Below, piece by piece: positions 56,339-64,000 of a stretch of DNA of 64,000 nucleotides. Within the stretch, counting starts at the first letter, position 1. The number at the start of each line of letters is the position of its first letter. The translations under genes were made by a program, and so were the position numbers. The notes under the pieces are model-generated. The model did not search any database and had not been told where the DNA came from. It worked only from the letters and a program-made list of their open reading frames with translations. The stretch spans positions 26,037,251 to 26,101,250 of the forward strand of contig CM076847.1 in assembly GCA_039519185.1 (NCBI GenBank). Direction: 5' to 3'. The DNA is from Astragalus membranaceus (taxonomy: Eukaryota > Streptophyta > Magnoliopsida > Fabales > Fabaceae).

Positions 56339-57849
56339 ATCAAAAATAGTCTCTGAAAGTAATAATGCCCATAACTCATACTGTGACTTTGATTACCCGG
56401 TTAATCAAGCCGAGGAAGATGTTGAGGATGATTGGGATACTCCTCCGGAAATCATGAGAATGGTAGAACAAAAAGAAAAGGTCATTGAGCCCTATGGGGA
56501 GTCTACAGAAATGGTCAATTTGGGTACTAAGGAAGACAGAAAAGAGGTCAACCTGCTTATCACTACTGCATGGCAGTCGAAGAGGAATCAGATAGTAAGC
56601 CTTGGTACCATGACATCAAGCAGTACATCACAAACAGAGAGTATCCTCCCGGAGCTACGGAGAATGACAAGAGAACACTCAGGAGGCTAGCAGCGGGTTT
56701 CTTCTTGAGTGGAAACATCCTTTACAAGAGAAACCATGACTTGGTACTCCTCAGATGTGTAACAAGAGAAGAATCAGTAAAGATTATGCGAGATGTTCAT
56801 GATGGCTCATTTGGGGTTCATTCCAGCGGGCACGCAATGGCTAGAAAAATCCTGAGAGCTGGTTACTACTGGTTGCAGATGGAATCAGACTGTTACAATT
56901 TTGTGAGAAGATGCCATATATGTCAAATCTATGCAGATCACACCCATGTACCTCCAACTTCTCTGAATGTCTTGAGTGCACCATGGTCATTCTCAATGTG
57001 GGGCATGGACATCATTGGTCCCATTGAACCCAAAGCTTCAAATGGCCACCGTTTCATTCTGGTTGCTATTGACTACTTCACTAAGTGGGTGGAGGCTGCT
57101 TCTTATCCTAATGTAACGAGCTCAGTGATTGCTAATTTCATCAAGAAAGATTTGGTTTACCGCTACGGCCTTCCAAACAAGATTATCACAGACAACGGCT
57201 GTAATTTGAACAGCAGAATGATGAAGGACTTGTGTAAAGACTTCAAGATACAACATCACAACTCTTCTCCCTACCGCCCAAAGATGAATGGGGCAGTTGA
57301 GGCAGCTAACAAGAATGTCAAGCGGATAATAAAAAAGATGGTCGTGACCTATAATGACTGGCATGAGATGCTTCCCTTTGCCCTGCATGGTTACAGAACC
57401 TCAGTGCGCACCTCAACAGGGGCACCCCCTACTCACTGGTTTATGGGTCAGAGGCAGTCCTCCCCACTGAAGTTGAAATACCATCCCTGCGGGTGTTAAT
57501 GGAGACAAAACTTGATGAAGCAGAATGGGTTCGGTCCCGTCTTGACCAGTTGAACATCATTGACGAAAAACGGGTAGCCGCAATGTGTCATGGACAGTTG
57601 TACCAACAGAGGGTGATAAGGGCTTTCGACAAGAGAGTCCGTCCTCGTGAATTCCAAGAGGGAGATCTTGTGTTCAAGCAGATCTTGCCGATCTAGACGG
57701 ACCCCAAGGGTAAATGGGCTCCCAAATATGAAGGACCTTATGTGGTGAAGAAGGCGTTCTCAGGAGCAGCTTTAATTCTGGCGAACATGGACGGAGATGA
57801 GATTCCAAATCCACTGAACTCAGATGTGGTCAAGAAGTATTATGCCTAG
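56339..57849 (+). pseudogene. Ogre A pol with RT-RNase H deleted: pre-RT linker fused to integrase
   Basis: After the intron the linker runs to NLGTKEDRKEV (about 56554). At about 56555-56570 the sequence jumps, with a frame change, to the start of integrase (MAVEEESDSKPWYHDI). No RT or RNase H lies between. Integrase keeps the HHCC finger (H...H...CHICQ) and D-D-E (GMDIIGP, ITDNGCN, NGAVEAANK). A one-base gain in the C run near 57424 shifts the frame, and TAG at 57694-57696 precedes the C-terminal part ending YYA-stop at 57849. Inactive. Confidence 0.88.
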
Positions 57850-57896
57850 AAAAATAGACAAAAATAGAGAAAGATAAGCCAAGGAAAAATCAGCTC

Positions 57897-57976
57897 GCTA
57901 GGTTGAAAACCCGCAAAGGGCGGCCTAGGCAAAATCAGAGCGACCCGGTGGATTAAAACCCGCAAAGGGCGATCCA
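57897..57976 (+). other. structured motif 3 (post-pol twin hairpin), Ogre A copy
   Basis: GCTAGG/CCTAGGC with inner CCC-GCAAA-GGG, then TGGATT/GATCCA with inner CCC-GCAAA-GGG. It starts about 48 bases after the pol stop. Confidence 0.65.
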
Positions 57977-58663
57977 GGCAAAAATTAGGGTCAGAAAACT
58001 TGGACTTGAGAAAAGAAAAGGCAATCAGCACTCCCAAAGGTTTGGATAAGGGGGTGATCAAGGTTATGAGTATGGACGGTGGGCACCGTTACTTCAGAGA
58101 TGAAATCATGAGATCTGTTCCTTTTTCTTGTATTTCTTAGTTTAAAAGAAAGATTGCAATGCGCTTTCAATTGGCGTGACTTTCTGCACGTCCAATTTCT
58201 ATATCAATAAAAGTCCAACTTTTCTTTCATATGTGTGCTTTTCGTGTCTCTGCATTCGTCTAGTCAGTTTCTTTCAAAATAATAACTTTTATGATTGATG
58301 AAATTGAATTGCAAAATGTGCACATTCAGAGCATTACAGGATCATTGCGAAATCTTTGAAAAATACAGAAAGAAATGATTTCCCAAGTGAATAAAATTGC
58401 GAAAAAAAACAGTCGTGACGAACCAGTGCGCAATCCTCGCGTGATCATCGTCCTGGAACAGCCTCCATCCGGCAGATCGATTTAACCAGCAAAAAAGAGT
58501 GCCGAAGAAAAAAAACAAATAAGCAGAAAAAAGAAAGCTGCTTAAAGAAAACAAACAGAATAAACAAAAACAAAAGAGAAGAAAATCACAGAAGACGGAA
58601 CATAAAAGAACACAACATCTTCATATCATTCATCATTCTCATATCGTCCATGCCATTCGTCAC
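57977..58663 (+). other. Ogre A 3' UTR, left part
   Basis: Non-coding. AATAAA at 58205-58210 (TATATCAATAAAAGTCC) is a possible polyadenylation signal. CATTCATC-type runs near 58625 resemble the Ogre B internal region. Confidence 0.5.
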
Positions 58664-61216
58664 TGTAACACCCCTTTTCTACCCGTTAATTTAATTGTAA
58701 AAAATCAGAGTTTCAAAATTTTAATTACACCACAAAGGATGTCACACTTACTTCGTTAAACATCACACGCCAAATTACTCACCTTTTGAAAACAGTCTTA
58801 TAATACTTTCAAAACGTCATTGTCAATTAAAATACAACTTCACAGCGGAAAGTCCAACAATTATACACAGCCTTGAATAAACTAAAACAACGTTCTATTT
58901 CCCCCAAGTGTTACATATCAGAGCAGACGACCCGACTCAGCTAGCGAAGGTTCCTAAGCCTTCACTTGAGCTCACCTGCACGTTACCGCATAGGGGTAAC
59001 ATTCAAACAGAAGGGGTGAGTTCATCTAACCATATAATAAAGCATATGATAAGCACTAAGCTAGAGTTATGACACTATATCGACCACACCACGAAACATC
59101 AAGTCAATCATCAAGGGTAAAACAGTCAATTCCATCAGCAAGGGTAAACAGTCAATCTCATCATCAAGTTACTCGGCACAACGAGTCGTCACAATGTCAT
59201 GCAGAAGTATGAAATGCAACCCACTCGCGGGCATATGCATGAGATACCTTTCATCATCGTCGCTTAGCCTTTATGGCCTCATCGTCGCTTAGCCTTTATG
59301 GCCTCATCGTCGCTGGGTTCATGCACATGGAATACATGAGACACTATGACATGCACCACACACAAACACACAATCACTGTCAACCATGTGACCCGTCACT
59401 TACCAATTTGCCAAATAAGAGGCACAGCACCTGTCAATTTATAATTACACACAACAACGTCACTTAGCCCTTTGGGCCTTATCGTCACTTAGCCTTTTGG
59501 GCCTTATTGTCACTTAGCCTTTTGGGCCTTATCGTCACTTAGCCTTTTGGGCCTCAACGTCACTTACTTTCATCGTCACTTATTCATAAACATCATCAAT
59601 TCAAACAATAGCCATTGAGGGCAAAAACGTCATTTACTAGCCACCAAGGGCATCATCGTCATTTACACATCATTATCAACAACATTGGCCACTAAGGGCA
59701 AAAAGGTCATTTAACTAGCCACTAAGGGCATCATCGTCATTTACACATCATCATCAATAATATTGGCCACTAAGGGCAAAAACGTCATTTAACTAGCCAC
59801 TAAGGGCATCATCGTCAAAATCATCACTTTTGACACTTGGACGCTAAAACCACTGGTTATACGCAAAAGGGGATTTTTAAAGACACCAAAACGATTTTTC
59901 AATGTCACAGCAACGACCACCGGGAACAGCCACTTGGGGCGCCCAGCAACCTTCAGGAATAATAAGTTTTTATTTTTAAAAATGGGACACACAGATAGAC
60001 AACTGAAAAGGCTTCACAACGCTTTTTGAAACACTTAAAACGGACACCCGAGTCAAAAGATATAGCAAAAACAGTTTTCAATAAAAATCGGGAACATCCT
60101 GAAAATGGCGCCCAGGCACTGGGCGCCTAAGACACAAACTTAGACATCGCAGGCAACACAGGCAACAGGCGCGCACACGGGCGCCATGCACCCAGGGGCA
60201 ACAGCGCGCAACACAGCCCGGGCGCAGCACGGGCGCCATGCGCCCAGTCGCAACACGCGCACACATGCGCAACACAGCACATGGCGCCCATGGCGCCCTG
60301 CTACAGTAACCGTGGAGCAAACATTAAAGCACCTTATGTGCAACATCACCTATGGCGCCCATGAACAGTAATTTCAGCATTTTTTTTTTCAAATTTTTTT
60401 TTACATGATCAATCACAACACCAATTACAACAATCATGAACACATATAGTATCATCAAAAATATCCACCAAACATCAAAATTCACATATATGATCACATC
60501 AACATATTAAACACCAAATTCCATCATCAAGGTTCAATTCAACAATATGAACATCGAATTATCTTATTCATCCCAAATCATTATCAATCACAATACCATC
60601 AATGAGTATTCAAGCACTTAGCACGCAAATCACAATTTCTCAACAACAAGTTATCATATGCCTAGGGTTCATCAATAATCACTAGAAATACATAAAACGG
60701 AATACATAGAGCCTACCCCTACTTAGTCCCCATCATAAAACCCTATTATAGAGAAGATGAGACCCACCCTTACCTTAGCCTTTAGGATTCGAATTCTTGA
60801 ACCCTAGCTTTCCTTCCTTCTCCTAGTTGCAAGCCCTAGGGTCCCCTCCTTGTGCGCATTCCTTCTTTCTTTCTTTCTTGGCCTACGCGCGCTTCCTCTT
60901 CTCTTTTCTCTTCCCTATGGGCGCCGCGCCCTTCCCTCTCACTTTCCTCTCTATTTCGCAAATTCTTTCTTTCTTGCACAAATGAGCTAAACCTAATTTT
61001 TTTTTAGCTTAAGTATGCGCCTATCATATTGGGCCCTTGGATCACGGGCCTTCTTCCACCGCTTAAGCCCAAATGCTACACCCCACCCCTTAAATTAATT
61101 ATTTCTAACCCAACCAAGGCCCACATATAATAACACCTATATAATTATTTTATTTTCCTCATGACTTAATTAAACCAATTAATAGAATAATTAAATCAAT
61201 TATTTGGGCTGTTACA
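58664..61216 (-). mobile_element. solo LTR of the Tekay-like LARD family, TSD GTCAC
   Basis: On the minus strand it begins TGTAACAGCCC and ends AGGGGTGTTACA (2553 bp), flanked by GTCAC at 58659-58663 and 61217-61221. It shares with 1500-4141 the CTAAG|GTAAGGGTGGGTC donor, the ACTCGGGTGTCCGTTTT block, a GGCGCC-rich block (60100-60360) and many GCC...GGC units (CTTAGCCTTTTGGGCC at about 59460-59560, CCACTAAGGGCA at about 59640-59810). No internal region, so it arose by LTR-LTR recombination. Confidence 0.9.
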
Positions 61217-61221
61217 GTCAC

Positions 61222-61667
61222 TCCATGGCATCAAACAGTAGTGCATTACACTTTCAAGTTCGCATCTCAGAAGAGCGAAAGAATAACAAAAGAAAAAGAA
61301 GAGAATGAAGAATCAAACAAAAAAAGCATCCCACCAAAATCAATCATTGCATTCATGTGCACCCAAATACCCAAGTGCATGCATTTCATGCACCATCCAA
61401 GAGAAAATCCATTGATCGAATCAGTTCCGGACCTGATGTTGATCGGCCGCTCGAAAAGGCCACCCCCAGAGCTCGGACTCGGCAAGAGTCCGTTAGAAGG
61501 TTTTAGACAACCTCTGAATTCCCAATTTACGGCTTTTTCCCAATTTACTGCTTTCCCGTTAATGCGACAAGTGTTAACCCCCTTTCTCAAAAGGAAAAAT
61601 AACAAAAAAAAAATTTGAACTTTTCTGAAGCGGACAAAATTAGTATTATTTCTATATCTTTATTTCC
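61222..61667 (+). other. Ogre A 3' UTR, right part
   Basis: Non-coding. It shares with Ogre B (51725-52070) the TCAGTTCCGG block, the GGCC-GCTCGAAA-GGCC hairpin and a CAAGTGTTAACC block. Confidence 0.55.
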
Positions 61668-61715
61668 ATTTCACCAACAAATATGAAAAAGCCAATTCAT
61701 ATTTCTTGGCGAAAT
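61668..61715 (+). other. structured motif 4 (PPT-adjacent hairpin), Ogre A copy
   Basis: ATTTC/GAAAT outer (61668-61672, 61711-61715) and AAATATG/CATATTT inner stem (61679-61685, 61698-61704). In Ogre B the outer stem is ATTTT/AAAAT. Confidence 0.6.
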
Positions 61716-61720
61716 GTGAA

Positions 61721-61735
61721 ATAAAGAGGGGCAGC
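61721..61735 (+). promoter_or_regulatory. polypurine tract of Ogre A
   Basis: ATAAAGAGGGGCAGC directly before the TGTAATACC start of the 3' LTR. Confidence 0.9.
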
Positions 61736-61918
61736 TGTAATACCCCAATTTTGTCCACCCAAGTCAAAAAAAAACATTTTTCAGAATTTTTAGGAATTTT
61801 AGGAAATAAAATAGTGCATATTTTTGCATTTTTGGGCATTTAAATAAAAGCGAATTAATTATTTTTGGACCAAGACCAGGTCAAGGACGGGGCATACATG
61901 TTACTCTACCAAGGGTAA
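61736..61918 (+). repeat. 3' LTR of Ogre A, first 183 bp (interrupted)
   Basis: Matches 16154-16336 closely and then changes abruptly at 61919. In the 5' LTR the sequence continues GGTTAATTTTTGTATAA; here GGGTAA is followed by the TC of the Helitron. Confidence 0.9.
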
Positions 61919-61939
61919 TCTTTATTATACTAAACCATG

Positions 61940-63099
61940 GATGTTACACATTAGCGTCCACCTAAACAATTAGTGTAAAAATACGTCATCTTCCTTATAA
62001 TTCCACGTCTGCTTTTTTATCACGGGCGACCAACACGTGTAGGTTATATGAGCTACACTTTTATTTATCTCTTTTACCACCTTCTAACGTCGCCGTTTTC
62101 AGGGAAAAAGAGGAGAGAGGGAGAGTTTTTCACCACAGTTAGTGAAGGTGCGATATCTACGCCTGACATCATGGAGAGAGATATTTACGCGAGCTGAGAG
62201 AGTGAGGATCGTGATTTCCTCTGGAGAAGGATAAACGAGATTCGCGTGAAGAAAGGGAGAGAGAAGGGCGTAGTGGAGAGAGGAAGCATGCGACTGATAG
62301 GGAGCTGATCTTCTCAGAGATGGGAAAAGGGAGGAGGGATTTCGACGGTGGGAGTAAGGGAGCAGCGTCGCGACGGCGATCTGCTGTCCACGGTGGTGTA
62401 GAGGAGCATCCCGACTGTGTTCGCTACAAAGGGGAGGTGTTGCGCTTATGCGAAAGGGGGAGGTGCAGTGGTTCGCAGTCTGAGGCAAACGGCCACCGTA
62501 AACGATGGCCTTAAATGTAAGTACGATCCTGACCCTTATTTTGTGTTTTCTTTTCAGTTTCAGATCCATCTACTGCTCTAATTCTCTCATCAAATTTTCT
62601 GTGGTTACCTATTTTTTTAATTCTGGAATTCTAAACCCTATTTTTAGCTAACATATTTGCCTAATTAGAAAAAAATCACTGGAACCGAACACTAATCTGT
62701 TTCAGCATAAACCTATTTTTTAGTTTTTATCTTTTAAAAAACAAAAAAACAAACCTTAAATTTCCACGTCTGCAAAGGAAAATTACCAATTCCATAATAT
62801 CCGGTTTTAATTTAATTGCCAACGAATTTTAATATTCTGAAATTGATTATTGATTATTGCTCAATCATAGGCGCAGTCAAAGGATGGTCCTCACTGTCCC
62901 CTTACAAAGGTATTAGTGAATTGAGAACAACATTAATTTCAATTAATTATAGATTCACGAAATTTGTGCCTCATCAGACTACTACACTATCAAAGTCACA
63001 CACAAACCAAAATATATACATCATTGGTTTACGCAAAAAGTATAGCCTAAAACAAAAGCTAAAGCAGTTTTACCTACAACTAAAACTTTTGAAGAACGT
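61940..63099 (+). other. Helitron region upstream of the RPA-like ATG
   Basis: No convincing ORF. GA-rich and CG-containing sequence at 62100-62500 could be a promoter and 5' UTR; TGTAAGTACGATCC near 62517 offers a possible splice donor. Unproven. Confidence 0.4.
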
Positions 63100-64000
63100 A
63101 TGGCCTCCTCCTCCAAAGTCACTCATGCTCTTCCCAAAGATGTTCAAGCTTTGGCCATAATCGAACCAGGCAATGACTCCTCCTCAGTAATGGTCAAACT
63201 TCTCCGAAAATGGCACGTCTTTCCTTCCTATGGAGGTGACTCACCTCTTGCTGTTGAGATGGTTTTCGCAGATGCAGAGGTATATAGATTTGCTTAGAGT
63301 CTCAAAATTACATTAAACAATGAATCATCAACCTAACTTTCTAAATCCTTATATTGTGATTCAGATTAAGCATATGTTTGACATTTTCTTTGAAATTTCA
63401 GGGCACGAAAATACAAGGTCATATAGACAAAATGCACATATATAAGCATGACAGACACCTACATGAAGGTCATGTCTATTTGATAACAAAGTTTGTTGTT
63501 GCACTGAATGTTGGCAAGTTTCGCGCCACAAGGCACAACTACCGGCTAAACATCAATTTGAAGACCATTATACGCCCTGCTGCACGTGCTGACATGGTCC
63601 TGGATCCTGAATACACGTTCACTCCACCGGCAGAATGCTTTGACAAGGGCTTTAATCAGGATTACTTAGTTGGTATTGTGTCTTTCCAAAAACCCAATAC
63701 TACGACCATGATTATTCATTATCACTGACATGATCACTATCATTCTTACATTGTAGATGTCGCTGGTGTCGTTATTGGTGTTGGACCAGAGTATGAGTTC
63801 ACTAAACCATCAGGAAAATCTTCTAGAATGAATATAGATCTTGATAATCGAGGGTTCGTGGAACTTTCTATTTATCCTTCAATTTTATCAACGTTCCTTG
63901 ATCATTATGATTAAATTCAACATTCATATTATATATGTTAAAAATATTATTGGTTACAAATCTTGGATTGCAGTTACCGTTTCAGCGTCACACTTTTTGG
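63100..64000 (+). CDS. RPA70-like (replication protein A large subunit) gene, 5' exons
   Basis: Start ATG 63100 (MASSSKVTHALPKDVQ). Exons 63100-63279, 63402-63672, 63757-63853 and 63974 onward. The introns 63280-63401, 63673-63756 and 63854-63973 are all GT-AG and splice in frame; each joint restores family sequence (DAE|GTKIQG, YLV|DVAGVVIGVG, DNRG|YRFSVTLFG). The order matches the N-terminal OB fold (DBD-A/DUF223 type: VKLLRKWHVF, KMHIYKHDRHLHEGHVYLITKF, HNYRLNINLKT) and the start of the next OB fold. The protein would bind single-stranded DNA. No stop or frameshift is seen in the visible exons. It may be the Helitron's own RPA or a captured copy. Confidence 0.82.

Larger units (their letters stand above)
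16154..61918 (+). mobile_element. Ogre element A (Ty3/gypsy, Tat/Ogre), RT deleted, nested insertions
   Basis: 5' LTR 16154-19842, tRNA-Arg-type primer site 19845-19863, ORF1, gag, protease, predicted intron, integrase, 3' UTR, PPT, and 3' LTR start at 61736. ORF1 upstream of gag, the protease-RT intron and the Arg primer are Ogre hallmarks. Insertions occupy 20907-22575, 25563-41758, 43082-54340 and 58664-61216, each with its TSD. The 3' LTR is visible only to 61918, where a Helitron begins. Several stops, two frameshifts and loss of RT-RNase H make it defective. Confidence 0.9.
61919..64000 (+). mobile_element. Helitron 5' part carrying an RPA-like gene (continues beyond window)
   Basis: The break in the Ogre LTR is followed by TCTTTATTATACTAAA, a typical plant Helitron 5' terminus (TC start, TCTNTAYTA pattern). 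The uninterrupted LTR reads A|T at this point, the usual Helitron target. No TSD or TIR is expected. The 3' end (CTRR with hairpin) is outside. Plant Helitrons commonly carry RPA-like genes, which fits 63100-64000. No Rep/helicase is visible here. Confidence 0.72.

Overview
This window is plant nuclear DNA made almost entirely of nested transposable elements. The lineages present are Ogre/Tat and Tekay-type Ty3/gypsy, Sirevirus-type Ty1/copia, a CACTA element, L1-type LINEs and a Helitron. Two Ogre elements with tRNA-Arg-type primer sites, a Sirevirus and Tekay-like LTRs suggest a papilionoid legume, but I cannot name the species. I see no ordinary single-copy host gene. The only gene that looks intact is an RPA70-like gene at the right edge, and it probably belongs to the Helitron.

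Layout. (1) 1-861 is the 3' part of a Sirevirus-like LTR. (2) 862-13117 is a Tat-lineage element on the minus strand, with a short LTR at 12752-13117, a broken gag, and an intron-containing ORF antisense to it at 1407-10035. A 6.56-kb non-autonomous Tekay-like element (1500-8059, TSD ATACC) interrupts that ORF. (3) 13118-16153 holds retroposon debris, including a LINE 3' end (14520-15309) with an 11-bp TSD. (4) From 16154 to the right edge lies one Ogre element (Ogre A). Its 5' LTR is 16154-19842 and its 3' LTR starts at 61736. It contains a CACTA element (20907-22575, TSD ACT), a degenerate Tekay element (25563-41758, TSD AACCG) that itself holds a Sirevirus (29069-36573, TSD ATACA), a second, coding-free Ogre (Ogre B, 43082-54340, TSD ACCAC), and a solo Tekay-like LTR (58664-61216, TSD GTCAC). 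A Helitron starts at 61919 inside its 3' LTR. Without the insertions, Ogre A has about 10.2 kb of internal sequence: ORF1, gag, protease, a predicted 176-bp intron and integrase. Reverse transcriptase and RNase H are deleted.

How the parts relate. Both Ogres carry the same cis signals: primer site, leader intron signals, post-pol hairpins and polypurine tract. Ogre B has only these signals, and the Tekay element has near-identical LTRs around a dead pol, so both look trans-mobilised. The most interesting signal is structural. LTRs of four families carry arrays of about four hairpins whose apical loop sequence is nearly constant while the stems change in a compensated way. Further covarying hairpins sit before the primer site, after pol and beside the polypurine tract of both Ogres. 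A promoter-leader block is also shared between a copia-type LTR (about 1-383) and a gypsy-type LTR (43440-44144). All pairings and identities were read by eye.
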